Positions 16,486 through 25,277 of a DNA stretch of 34,423 nt are shown here, piece by piece (within the stretch, counting starts at the first letter, position 1; every line of letters begins with the position of its first letter). Under the pieces are notes generated by a model that was given only the letters and a program-made list of their open reading frames with translations, did no database searches and was not told the origin of the DNA. The translations under genes and the position numbers were made by a program. This DNA comes from Porphyrobacter sp. TH134 (lineage in GTDB: Bacteria > Pseudomonadota > Alphaproteobacteria > Sphingomonadales > Sphingomonadaceae): positions 1 to 34,423 of the forward strand of contig NZ_PKRO01000032.1 of assembly GCF_002855495.1 (NCBI RefSeq), given 5' to 3'.

Positions 16486-18553
16486 CCGGGTACAGGCAAG
16501 CAGCAAAGCGCGCGGATGGTGGGCGCTGGCGGGGTTGGCGGCGGTGATCTGTGCCTTGCGCGGCGGTGTGCTGCTGTATGACCACAGCCTCAATTCGATC
16601 GATGGGGCGCTGCAGACGTGGTTCGCGCTCGATCACTTTGCCGATGGCGATCAGCTGGGAACGGCGTTCCAGTCCTATCTTGGAATCACGATGGTGCTGG
16701 CGTTGCTGCCGGTGTTTTTAGCCTTCGGGCAAACGCTGTTCGCATCGACTCTGGCCGCGAATGTGGCGGTGATAGCGGGGAGTTTCGGCGCGGCCTATGC
16801 GACCGTGTGGCTGATCCGGGCGGTGCCGCCCCGCGCGCGCTGGCAGACAGCGCTGGTGCTGATTTTCGGGTTCTATTACGCCGCGCCGCTGGTAGCCGAG
16901 GGCGCGGGCCTGCGCTGGCCCGCCACCTTTGATCCCGGCGTTTCGCTCCGGCCCTTGCGCGGGTTTCTGCCCTTCATCGTCCTGCCGTTCTTTGTCGTGC
17001 AGGTGCGCCGGGTGCTGCGCCAAGGCCGGGCGCTGCCGGGCGGTTTGCTGCTGGGTCTGGTCGCAGGGGTCGGGCTGCTGTGGTCGAATGATGCGGGGAT
17101 GCCGCTGGTGATTGCGCTGACACTGGGATTGGTCATGGCGCTGCATCGGCGGCTGGCTTTGCTGGCGCGGACCGTGGCGGCATTCGGGCTTGGCGTCATG
17201 GCGGCAGCGGGCGCGATCCTGCTGGCGGTGACGCACGCTGCGCCGGGGCCGTGGCTGCAATACAATTTTCGCGATGTCGCGGGCGACCAGTTCTGGTTCT
17301 TTGCGCCATGGGATCGCAGCACGCGCATCCTTGGCGTGGGTGACCTGCCCAACATCTTGCGCCACGGCGATCTGCTGTCCACCGCCAGCCTGATTGTTCT
17401 GACGCTGTGCGTGCTGTGGGCGATGGTCCAGCGCCTGCGCGGCCGCAGTGCCCCGGTCCGGGGGAGCGCATTCATTGTCGTCGGCGCCAGCGTCATCGGC
17501 ACCGCGCTGATCCCGCAGATCGGCGGGCATATAGGGGCCGAGTACAACGCCATCACCTTCGTTCTGGGTGCCTGCGCGCCCCTGATCGTCGGCCAGCGGG
17601 TGTTGCTGCGTCTGGCCAAGCCGGTGCTGCGCAGCGCCTCCCCGGCAAAGACCGGCATGGTTGTTGGTGTGGCGGCGCTGGCCATGGTGGGAATCGAAGC
17701 GGCGCGCTTTGCGACGATCCGGGCACAAACTGACCGCACCACTTATGACACAGGCCTCGGCTTCCACGTGACGCCCGAATATGCGGCGGATCTGGCGGCA
17801 ATGCGGCAACTGGCGCAGGCCTGGGACGCACAAGGCATCGCGCAGGATCGGCGCTTGCTGTCGGTCTATACCTCGCCGCTGGATATCGCCGCCGGGGTAG
17901 ACAGCCCGGCGCCGGTCGGATCGCTGATCCACGCATTGGGCGCGGACAACCGGGCAAGTTTCACCGCGCTGGTGGGTGAGCGCAAGGTCGCCGCCGTCAC
18001 CACCATCGCGCCGGACTACAGCGGATGGGAGGGTTGGATACGCCGCGCCAACTGGCCATTTTTCCGGGCGCTGCACGAAAACTACACGCCCATCGCTCGC
18101 AATGATCAGCAGGTTCTGTGGGTGCGCGCCGAGACTGTCGCACCGCCCACCGCGGCCGCGACTTGCCAGGTTTCCGCGCCGTCGCGAAATACGCTGGCAC
18201 TCGATATCGCAGCGCCCATCGCCGGGCTGGCCTCTGTCAGCGTTACCCGGCAACCGCCCTTTGCCACCGGGCGCAGCGCGATGCTGACCGTGGCCGAGGC
18301 TTCGCCCGATACCGCCGCCACGGCCGACCGCTGGGCCGACTTCCCCCGCTATGGCATCGGCAACACCGAACTGGTGTCGCTGGTCGCGCCTGTTTCTGCG
18401 GGCACCACAACCCGGCTGACGCTCGAGGTGCTTGACGGATCGGAAATCGGTACGGCCACCTGCACCGCGCAGGTCTTCGCCCCGGTCGATACCGCCGCCT
18501 TGCCCCGCCTGCCCGAAGGCATCGCCCGTTATCTGGCACAAGGCGCACCATGA
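16478..18553 (+). CDS. Large polytopic protein with periplasmic tail, GT-C-like
   Basis: 691 residues with about 12 membrane segments up to residue 415, followed by a soluble part of about 270 residues, probably periplasmic. The latter ends in a beta-rich region (about 550-680) with two Cys (CQVS and CTAQV). The first loop after helix 1 carries acidic residues (YDHSLNSIDGALQ, about 33-45), as in GT-C glycosyltransferases that use polyprenyl-phosphate sugars. No named family is recognised, so GT-C is inference from topology and from the adjacent GtrA and GT2-GT-C genes. It overlaps its neighbours by 8 and 4 bases. Alternatives are a polymerase or ligase of surface glycan. Confidence 0.65.
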   Translation: MPDRVQASSKARGWWALAGLAAVICALRGGVLLYDHSLNSIDGALQTWFALDHFADGDQLGTAFQSYLGITMVLALLPVFLAFGQTLFASTLAANVAVIAGSFGAAYATVWLIRAVPPRARWQTALVLIFGFYYAAPLVAEGAGLRWPATFDPGVSLRPLRGFLPFIVLPFFVVQVRRVLRQGRALPGGLLLGLVAGVGLLWSNDAGMPLVIALTLGLVMALHRRLALLARTVAAFGLGVMAAAGAILLAVTHAAPGPWLQYNFRDVAGDQFWFFAPWDRSTRILGVGDLPNILRHGDLLSTASLIVLTLCVLWAMVQRLRGRSAPVRGSAFIVVGASVIGTALIPQIGGHIGAEYNAITFVLGACAPLIVGQRVLLRLAKPVLRSASPAKTGMVVGVAALAMVGIEAARFATIRAQTDRTTYDTGLGFHVTPEYAADLAAMRQLAQAWDAQGIAQDRRLLSVYTSPLDIAAGVDSPAPVGSLIHALGADNRASFTALVGERKVAAVTTIAPDYSGWEGWIRRANWPFFRALHENYTPIARNDQQVLWVRAETVAPPTAAATCQVSAPSRNTLALDIAAPIAGLASVSVTRQPPFATGRSAMLTVAEASPDTAATADRWADFPRYGIGNTELVSLVAPVSAGTTTRLTLEVLDGSEIGTATCTAQVFAPVDTAALPRLPEGIARYLAQGAP

Positions 18554-18942
18554 CGGAACTGTTGCGATTCTTCACCGTGACAGTGCTGGGGGTGGTGATT
18601 GACCTTGCCATCGCCCTTGGCTTGCACACCGGGCTTGGCGTGCCGCTCTGGCTGGCCGCTGCGATCGGCTTTACCCTGGCGGCGAGCGCGAATTACATCA
18701 TCCATCAGACCTGGAGCTTTCAAAGCGGCCCGCGCAGCCTTTCGGCTCGGCGCGCAGGGCTATACGCGATGGTCGCGCTCGTCACGCTGGCGGTCCGGGT
18801 GGCGATTGTCGCACTGCTCGACCGGGTGCTGGCCGATGATCTGGCGCTCGCGATCCTGATTGGCGGCGCGGGCGGATCGTTCTTCGTGAACTTCGCCCTG
18901 AGCAAGTTCGTCGTCTTCGCTGCCGAACCGGATACGCCATGA
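18550..18942 (+). CDS. GtrA family membrane protein
   Basis: 130 residues with four hydrophobic segments (about 5-25, 32-53, 75-95 and 99-122). The motif ANYIIHQTWSF (46-56) after helix 2 and the FVNFALSKFVVF end are characteristic of GtrA. Family members are proposed to flip polyprenyl-phosphate-linked sugars across the inner membrane and usually sit beside a GtrB-type GT2. Here the next gene encodes a GT2 fused to a membrane transferase, and the start overlaps both neighbours by 4 bases (ATGA). It is thus the likely flippase of this operon. Confidence 0.88.
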   Translation: MTELLRFFTVTVLGVVIDLAIALGLHTGLGVPLWLAAAIGFTLAASANYIIHQTWSFQSGPRSLSARRAGLYAMVALVTLAVRVAIVALLDRVLADDLALAILIGGAGGSFFVNFALSKFVVFAAEPDTP

Positions 18943-21308
18943 CCCTGCATCCCCCGCCGATCCTCGACGATAGCGATTGGGATGTGCCCGCCCACGAAAC
19001 CGCGCTCTATGCCGAGCGGCGGCATCGCCATGCGCTGGTGATCCCGGTGATCAACGAGGGCGCGCGCATTCGCGACCAATTGCTGCGCATTCAGGCGGCG
19101 GGCCTGCCGGTGGACGTGGTCATCGCCGATGGCGGATCGACCGATGGTTCGCTCGATGCCGATTTCGTCGCTAAAGCGGGCGTGCGCGCGGTGCTGACCA
19201 AAACCGGGCCGGGCAAGCTCAGCGCACAGCTGCGCATGGCCTATGCCTGGGCCTTGCGCCAAGGTTATGCCGGGATCGTCACCGTCGACGGCAATGGCAA
19301 GGACGGGGTGGAGGCGGTCGCCGCCATGGTCGACAATCTGGAGGACGGCTGCGATTATGTGCAAGGATCGCGCTATCTGCCGGGCGGCGCGGCGGAGAAC
19401 ACCCCACTGGAACGCACCATCGCCAACCGGCTGATCCACGCCCCGCTGCTGAGCCTGTCGGGGCGGCACTGGTTCACCGACACCACCAACGGGTTCCGGG
19501 CCTATTCCGCTGCCTACCTGACCCACCCCGATGTGCGTCCGTTCCGGGACGAATTTCAGGTCTATAACCTGTTGTTCTACCTCACCGTGCGCGCCGGGCA
19601 ATTGGGGCTGAAAGTCGCCCACGTGCCGGTGGTGCGGCGCTATCCCGATGATGGCAAGGTGCCGACCAAGATCGGCGGCTTTGCATCCAAGCTCGCGCTG
19701 CTGAAGGAGACCGTGATCGCCGCGACCGGCGGCTATACGCCGGATGATGCGGCGCGCGGGCGCGTGTCGCTGCTGTGGCCGCTTGCGGTGCTGCTGCTGG
19801 TGCTCGCCCCGTTGCTGCTGAGCGTGATCGCCGCGCCGCCTTACTCGCCCGATTCCTGGGCACTGTATGAATTGTCACAGACGGTGTTCGGCGATTTCTA
19901 CCGCTTCAACCACTGGCGCAGCTATGCCAGCGACGTGCCCTATTCTACCAGCTTCCCGCCGCTGACCCCCGTTTTGATCGGGGTGATCGACGCCGTGCTG
20001 GGCACAGGACCGCGCACCGGACTCTATCTCGCTTTTGCTGCGTTTGCCGGGTTTGCGATGGTGTCGGAACAGATCGGACGCAAGGTCACCGGCGCGGCGT
20101 GGATCGGCCTGGGGGCAGCGCTGATCGGGCTGCTCGGCCCCAACATGCTTCTCGCCGAACTGGGTGCAGGCCGCACGATTCCGCTGCAACTGCTGCTGCT
20201 TGCGTTGATCCTGAGCAGCTTGCTTCAAGGCGCACGCATCAGTCTGGTTGGGGCGGCTGGGATCGGGTTCCTCGCCGGTCTTGGGGTGCTCAACCGGTTT
20301 GATGCGGTGCTGTTACCACTGCTCATCACTGCGATGATCTTGTGGCTGACGCGCAGCCCCAAGCGTGCCTTGGCGGCGGTGGCGGCGGCGGGGGTCGCCG
20401 TGGCGCCGTGGGTGATCTATTCCCTCACCACCTTCGGGACCGTCTTTGCGACCGACAACAGCGGCATCGCCACCACGCTGGACCCGGCCGCTTTCGTCAC
20501 CGACTGGTGGCCAGCGCCGCAACCGGGATTGGCCGATGATCCTGCGGCATGGGCTGCGCGGGTAGCGGCCAACGCGTGGGGGGCATTCTACACACTTGCG
20601 GCGCTGCTGGCGACGGGCATGGGGCTTACGGCGGCGGCGTTTCTGGCGCCCCCGGCGGCGCTTCCTGCCCTTGCGGCCGGGCGACCGCGGGGGAATGATG
20701 GTCTGAAGGTGCTAATCGTGTTTACGGTGATCACCGCGTTGCTGTTGGCGCCGCAGGTGCTGACAGGCTATCTTGAATACCGCTACTTCGCAGCGTTAAT
20801 CTGGGCCGGGCTGCTGGCGGCCGGGTGTTGGTGCATTGCGCAGGGCGCCACCCTCCACCAGCGCGCTCATGCCGCACGGTTGGCGTTCATGAGCGTGGCC
20901 GCAGCGATGGCAGTTTTGACAATCGGACAGGTCAAGGAGGCACTGGCCGCAGGTCGCGTGGATCGGGCAGAATGGGCCCGCTTTGATGCACCCGGCGATC
21001 TGAAGGCGCTGCAGGCTTGCGTGACGGACACCCCCCGGCCACGCATTCTGGTGCTGGGCGACGATCTGTTCGCCGCCCGCGCGGGCGCGCTAAGCGGGCT
21101 TCCAACCATGATGGAGCCGCGCAACATGGCGCGCGGGCGGCTCGGCATTGAGGGCAGCCGCGCTTTCGTCGCCGAATGGCAAGTCGATTACGTGCTCCCC
21201 AGAAACCTGGCGCGAGCGCGATGGGCAGCGACGAACCTCGATGTTGCCGAGATCAAGGACTGCCCGCTTACGCTGTATCGGGTCGCACGGGGCGGCAATG
21301 ATGGTTGA
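18939..21308 (+). CDS. GT2 glycosyltransferase fused to GT-C-like membrane domain
   Basis: 789 residues in two parts. Residues about 30-255 form an intact GT2 domain of the dolichyl/polyprenyl-phosphate sugar synthase type: VIPVINEGARI (34-44), ADGGSTDG (63-70), VDGNGKDG (116-123, metal site) and DTTNGFRAYS (181-190). Residues about 278-650 are polytopic (roughly ten helices). The first outer loop contains YSPDSWALYE, similar in style to the PD motif of ArnT-like GT-C enzymes. A soluble tail with a C-terminal CPLTLYRV closes the protein. I infer one polypeptide that loads a sugar on lipid inside and transfers it outside, with the GtrA next door flipping it. It overlaps gtrA by 4 bases. Confidence 0.85.
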   Translation: MTLHPPPILDDSDWDVPAHETALYAERRHRHALVIPVINEGARIRDQLLRIQAAGLPVDVVIADGGSTDGSLDADFVAKAGVRAVLTKTGPGKLSAQLRMAYAWALRQGYAGIVTVDGNGKDGVEAVAAMVDNLEDGCDYVQGSRYLPGGAAENTPLERTIANRLIHAPLLSLSGRHWFTDTTNGFRAYSAAYLTHPDVRPFRDEFQVYNLLFYLTVRAGQLGLKVAHVPVVRRYPDDGKVPTKIGGFASKLALLKETVIAATGGYTPDDAARGRVSLLWPLAVLLLVLAPLLLSVIAAPPYSPDSWALYELSQTVFGDFYRFNHWRSYASDVPYSTSFPPLTPVLIGVIDAVLGTGPRTGLYLAFAAFAGFAMVSEQIGRKVTGAAWIGLGAALIGLLGPNMLLAELGAGRTIPLQLLLLALILSSLLQGARISLVGAAGIGFLAGLGVLNRFDAVLLPLLITAMILWLTRSPKRALAAVAAAGVAVAPWVIYSLTTFGTVFATDNSGIATTLDPAAFVTDWWPAPQPGLADDPAAWAARVAANAWGAFYTLAALLATGMGLTAAAFLAPPAALPALAAGRPRGNDGLKVLIVFTVITALLLAPQVLTGYLEYRYFAALIWAGLLAAGCWCIAQGATLHQRAHAARLAFMSVAAAMAVLTIGQVKEALAAGRVDRAEWARFDAPGDLKALQACVTDTPRPRILVLGDDLFAARAGALSGLPTMMEPRNMARGRLGIEGSRAFVAEWQVDYVLPRNLARARWAATNLDVAEIKDCPLTLYRVARGGNDG

Positions 21309-21381
21309 GGAACAGCGCACAGGCGATCATACAACGGGCCGCATCGGCACAGAGTCAGGCGCTCCACGGGAGAAACACAAG

Positions 21382-23130
21382 ATGATGTCTCGCCGATTGA
21401 TGATGGCCGGTGGTGCGGCAGCAATGGTTGCGCCCGGTCTTCTTTCGTCCAGCCCCGCGTCTGCGCCATTGCGAGCGCAAGGACACACCCGGGGCGGTGC
21501 AATCCCACGTGATCCCGCGCTGGCGGCTGCCGCGCCCCCCGTGCGCCTCGGCGACACAATCTTCACGGCTGATGATCCTGCTGCTGTGTGGCAGAGCGCA
21601 GGGCTGCACACCGCCCGCGTGTTCCTGCGCAAGGGTCCATGGGCGCTGATCTGGTATCTGCAAGCCGCATCCCCGGTGGATGGCCGGCCTTTTGACGTGG
21701 TGGTGGTGGAGCGGCAACGCTGGGCCAATCTGGCGGCAGAAACCCCTGCGGTCAGCTATCAGGCCAGCGTGTTTGGTCGCAGCTTCCCGCTGTACGGCCA
21801 TGGTGACTTCCAGCGCTGGGTCGTCGCATCCCGCGCATGGCCTGTATCGGATCGCGAGCTGAACCGCTGGCAAGCCAATGGCCTGTTGTTGCCGTGGGGC
21901 ATCGGACCAAGGCTGCAACCGCCATCGCAATGGTCCTATATGGACCCGGTCCCGGATTACACGCCGCTGGACAAAGGCGGGCTCACGCCGGCGATGGGGA
22001 CCACAGGATTGCGCGACGAAGTGGGGCCGATTGTCCACCGGCAGGCGCGCTACCTGATCGAACGCAGTGCAGAAATGCGGCGCGTCAGCATGAATTACGG
22101 GCTGACCGCGGCATCAATCCCCTGGCACGTGCGCGGGCCCGATGGCTTGCCGCTGCTGCTCGATACGCCCAATATACCGCTGAAAGTGCAGCAATATTAT
22201 CAGAACTATCCCGAAGAGAGGATCATCGGCGTAAGCCCCGGGATGCAGTTTGAATGGGATATCGATAACGCGCACCGCCCGTGCCCGGCGTTCATTCCGG
22301 CTCTGCTATCCGAACTGCATCCGTTTTTCGTCGAGGAGCAGGTGTTTTCCGCGTGCACCGTGCTCAATACCGTGACTCCCGATTATCGCGGTGCCAGCGG
22401 CAAATTGATCGATCAGGGCCAGGGCCGCGACTGGGCGTGGTCCATGCGCGATGTGCTGCTCGCCTATGCGTTGCTCCGAGCCATGCCGACGCTTGACTGG
22501 TTGCCATCGGCAGAACGGTTCGATGCGATCCTTGCTGCCAACCTGGACCGCGCGGTCAGGGCACTCGCGGTGCCGGGGATGGGGCAATTGGGGATGTTCT
22601 GGGAAGGCGATGCCTACGACAGCGCACCCAATCCGACCTTCTGGCCATCGATCCGCACGGGGCAGCGGCCTGGGGTCTATACCGGGTCGATCGTCAACTA
22701 CATCGCCTACACGCTGGATTGGGGGCGCCGCTTGCATGGCGATCCGCGCTGGTCGCAGTTGCAGATCGCCTTTGCGACAAGGTTTCAGGCGCGGCGCTTT
22801 CTGGCCAGCGGCCCGTTCTGCTTCCTCAATCTGCCCGCGCGGCTGGAAGGGCGCTGGTTCAGCGATTGGCGGCAAATGGCGCAGACGCTCGGCCTGCCTG
22901 CTGATATTGCGCAGCGGCCCTGGTACAGTTTCGACAAGCCGATCGATGATCCGCGCGTGTATGAATACACCACCGAGTATCCCGCGACTTTCTATCACGG
23001 CCTGAAACTGGCGCAGGCGGCGGGGGGCGCCAATGCCGATGTGGATACGGCGGTTGCGCTGCTGGAGGCGCAGATTCGCCGGGGTGATACGGAAAGCTAT
23101 CCCGCCTTTGCCATGCGTCATTCGCGGTAG
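21382..23130 (+). CDS. Tat-type exported protein, unknown function
   Basis: 582 residues from the ATG at 21382, chosen for its GGGAGA site and because translation then begins with MMSRRLMMAGGAAAMVAPG, a twin-Arg-like signal peptide (cleavage near SPASA). An alternative start at 21301, overlapping the preceding stop, would put the RR motif too deep. The mature part has a beta-rich N-terminal half (with many Trp) and a helical C-terminal half. The latter includes QGRDWAWSMRDVLLAYALLR (about 350-370) and a Tyr-rich GSIVNYIAYTLDWGRRL segment, reminiscent of alpha/alpha-toroid glycan lyases, hydrolases or epimerases. No family is recognised. As last gene of the operon (73 bases after the previous stop), it may act on the exported glycan. 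Confidence 0.75.
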   Translation: MMSRRLMMAGGAAAMVAPGLLSSSPASAPLRAQGHTRGGAIPRDPALAAAAPPVRLGDTIFTADDPAAVWQSAGLHTARVFLRKGPWALIWYLQAASPVDGRPFDVVVVERQRWANLAAETPAVSYQASVFGRSFPLYGHGDFQRWVVASRAWPVSDRELNRWQANGLLLPWGIGPRLQPPSQWSYMDPVPDYTPLDKGGLTPAMGTTGLRDEVGPIVHRQARYLIERSAEMRRVSMNYGLTAASIPWHVRGPDGLPLLLDTPNIPLKVQQYYQNYPEERIIGVSPGMQFEWDIDNAHRPCPAFIPALLSELHPFFVEEQVFSACTVLNTVTPDYRGASGKLIDQGQGRDWAWSMRDVLLAYALLRAMPTLDWLPSAERFDAILAANLDRAVRALAVPGMGQLGMFWEGDAYDSAPNPTFWPSIRTGQRPGVYTGSIVNYIAYTLDWGRRLHGDPRWSQLQIAFATRFQARRFLASGPFCFLNLPARLEGRWFSDWRQMAQTLGLPADIAQRPWYSFDKPIDDPRVYEYTTEYPATFYHGLKLAQAAGGANADVDTAVALLEAQIRRGDTESYPAFAMRHSR

Positions 23131-23329
23131 GTCGATCACGGGGCGACGAGATTGGTTGAATCCAGAACGGAGTCGCTCGTTGATCAACAGCTTTTGCCCC
23201 TGATCGGTGCAAACCGGACGCTCCGCTCGCCCGCCGTCGTCCCGGTTTTCGTCGGCGTAGGGAGAGGGGAGAGGGGATAGAATCGCGCCGCCCCTTGCCC
23301 CCGGCCCGCGCATCGGGAATCCCTCACAC

Positions 23330-23884
23330 ATGGCGATTCTCTCCGACAAATGGATCCGTACCCAGGCGCTCGAACATGGCATGATCGAGCCTTTCGTCGA
23401 AGCGCAGCGGCGCGATGGGGTGATCTCCTATGGCCTCTCGTCCTACGGCTATGACGCGCGGGTTGCGCCGGAGTTCAAGATCTTCACTAATGTCGATAGC
23501 TCGGTGGTCGATCCCAAGCAGTTCGATCCGAAAAGCTTCGTCGACCGCGAGACCGACGTTTGCATCATTCCGCCCAACTCCTTCGCGCTCGCCCGCACGG
23601 TCGAATATTTCCGCGTGCCGGAGGATGTGCTGGTGATCTGTCTGGGCAAGAGCACCTATGCGCGCTGCGGGATCATCGTGAATGTCACCCCGCTGGAGCC
23701 GGGCTGGGAAGGCCATGTGACGCTGGAATTCAGCAACACCACGCCTTTGCCTGCCAAAATCTACGCGAACGAAGGCGCGTGCCAGTTCCTGTTCCTGCAA
23801 GGCAACGAACGCTGCGAGACCAGCTACAAGGACCGCGCGGGCAAATATATGGGCCAGCGCGGGGTAACCCTGCCGCGATTGTGA
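23330..23884 (+). CDS. dcd: dCTP deaminase
   Basis: 184 residues, standard length. It converts dCTP to dUTP plus ammonia, the main route to dTMP in many Gram-negatives. Conserved motifs are [12 protein letters not shown] (33-44), [10 protein letters not shown] (106-115, with S108 and R112), VTLEFSN (130-136, catalytic E133) and [11 protein letters not shown] at the end, which closes over the triphosphate. The start ATG at 23330 fits the conserved MAILSDKWI beginning. A 199-base spacer separates it from the exported-protein gene, so it likely has its own promoter; a small inverted-repeat element follows its stop. Confidence 0.97.
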   Translation: MAILSDKWIRTQALEHGMIEPFVEAQRRDGVISYGLSSYGYDARVAPEFKIFTNVDSSVVDPKQFDPKSFVDRETDVCIIPPNSFALARTVEYFRVPEDVLVICLGKSTYARCGIIVNVTPLEPGWEGHVTLEFSNTTPLPAKIYANEGACQFLFLQGNERCETSYKDRAGKYMGQRGVTLPRL

Positions 23885-23891
23885 CTCACTT

Positions 23892-24003
23892 CCGTTCGTG
23901 CTGAGCTTGTCGAAGCACCGTTTTTGCTCTTCAACGGTGAGGAAGAAAAGCAGCCCTTCGGAAGCGCAGCTGTTGCGCAGCAACACCGGCTCAGGGCGAA
24001 CGG
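23892..24003. repeat. Small inverted-repeat element (MITE-like or REP pair)
   Basis: A 112-bp segment bounded by 15-bp inverted repeats, CCGTTCGTGCTGAGC (23892-23906) and GCTCAGGGCGAACGG (23989-24003), matching at 13 of 15 positions. Next to the left arm is GCTTGTCGAAGC, a small hairpin. Sequences reading CCTGAGCTTGTCGAAGG are well-known interspersed repeats in alphaproteobacteria; this is a degenerate copy pair. It lies between dcd and the reductase gene, and its right end supplies the GGAG ribosome site of the latter. Confidence 0.6.
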
Positions 24004-24015
24004 AGATTGGATCAC

Positions 24016-25191
24016 ATGAGCACCCGCGAATTCGACATCATCGTCTACGGCGCCACCGGCTATACTGGGCGGTTGGTGGCGGAGTATCTCGCCCATCACT
24101 ATGGCGCGCGCGCGGACGGCCCCAAGTGGGCGATGGCAGGCCGCAGCCTCGCCAAACTGGAGGAAGTGCGCGACGTGATCGGCGCGCCGGCCTCGATCCC
24201 GCTGGTGGTCGCCAATGCCGATGACAGCGCCGATCTGGAAGCGATGTGCCAGCGCACCAAGGTCGTGCTGACCACGGTTGGCCCGTACCAGCTCTATGGC
24301 GACAAACTGGTGGCCGCCTGCGTTGCAACCGGCACCGACTATGCCGACCTGTGCGGCGAACCGGCGTGGATGGCCGAGAAGATCGCCGAGCATCAGGCCG
24401 CCGCCGAAGCCAGCGGCGCGCGCATCTGTTTTTCGTCCGGGTTCGATTCCATCCCCTTCGATCTCGGCGTGATGATGACGCAGAAGGCCTGTGTGGAGAA
24501 GTTCGGCAAGCCGGCCCCGCGCATCCGGGGCCGGGTGCGGGCGATGCAGGGCACCTTCTCGGGCGGCACCGCGGCCAGCCTTGGTGCGACGATGAAGGCG
24601 GCGGCGAAAAGCCCCTCGCTCATCAACGTGCTGCGCAACCCGTTTGCGCTGACACCGGGGTTTGAAGGGCCGGATCAGCCTTCCGGCATGATCCCGTCGC
24701 ACGAGGAAGATCTGGGCAAGTGGTCCGCGCCCTTCGTGATGGCGCCGATCAACACCAAGAACGTGCACCGCACCAACTTCCTGCTCGGTCATCCTTACGG
24801 CACCGACTTCCAGTATGACGAAATGATGTTGACCAGCCCCGGCGATGCGGGCCGCGCGGCGGCCAATGCGGCGCTGGAATTCATGAAAAACCCGTTTGGC
24901 GCAAAGCCGCCCAAGCCGGGTGAGGGGCCGACGCCCGAAGAGCGCGAGAACGGCTTTTATGATGTCGTCTTCGTCGCGGACATGGCCGATGGCGCGCGGC
25001 TGCAATTCGGCGTCAAGGGCCGGTATGATCCGGGCTATGGTTCGACCAGCCGGATGCTCAGCGAAACCGGCATTGCGCTGCTATCCTGCGCCAAGCCCGG
25101 CGGGATCGGCACGCCCGGCAGCTTCCTTGGCGAAGATCTGGTCAAACGGTTGGAAGAACACGCTGAACTGACCTTCAGGCTCGAAAGCTGA
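24016..25191 (+). CDS. Saccharopine dehydrogenase-like NAD(P)-binding reductase
   Basis: 391 residues from the ATG at 24016 (GGAG site 11 bases upstream). The N-terminal Rossmann loop is YGATGYTGRLVAEYL (9-23). A VGPYQLYG motif (around residue 90) and DLCGE (around 112) are typical of the saccharopine dehydrogenase/trans-acting enoyl reductase family, known from mycobacterial phthiocerol lipid synthesis. In sphingomonads the physiological substrate is not known; lipid or ketone reduction is a reasonable guess. A GTASLG-like stretch (FSGGTAASLGATM) lies mid-protein. The gene stands alone and ends just before a strong hairpin shared with the convergent TonB receptor gene. Confidence 0.85.
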   Translation: MSTREFDIIVYGATGYTGRLVAEYLAHHYGARADGPKWAMAGRSLAKLEEVRDVIGAPASIPLVVANADDSADLEAMCQRTKVVLTTVGPYQLYGDKLVAACVATGTDYADLCGEPAWMAEKIAEHQAAAEASGARICFSSGFDSIPFDLGVMMTQKACVEKFGKPAPRIRGRVRAMQGTFSGGTAASLGATMKAAAKSPSLINVLRNPFALTPGFEGPDQPSGMIPSHEEDLGKWSAPFVMAPINTKNVHRTNFLLGHPYGTDFQYDEMMLTSPGDAGRAAANAALEFMKNPFGAKPPKPGEGPTPEERENGFYDVVFVADMADGARLQFGVKGRYDPGYGSTSRMLSETGIALLSCAKPGGIGTPGSFLGEDLVKRLEEHAELTFRLES

Positions 25192-25195
25192 TACG

Positions 25196-25239
25196 AAAAA
25201 GGGGCAGCCGGTCGCGGGAAATCCCGGTCCGGCTGCCCC
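25196..25239 (-). terminator. Strong intrinsic terminator between convergent genes
   Basis: Perfect 11-bp stem GGGGCAGCCGG (25201-25211) / CCGGCTGCCCC (25229-25239) with an inner CGGG/CCCG stem. On the minus strand the hairpin is followed by TTTTT (25196-25200), the textbook layout for ending the TonB receptor transcript. Plus-strand transcripts from the reductase gene meet the same stem, but only AATT follows, so termination there may be weaker. Confidence 0.88.
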
Positions 25240-25277
25240 AATTGCGACCCTGTTGCGGGCCCTGCGTCAGCTACGCA

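Noticed and set aside
16718..18541. 607-residue open frame on the minus strand
   Set aside because: Antisense to the polytopic operon gene, which has membrane helices and overlapping start/stop codons that fix the plus frame.
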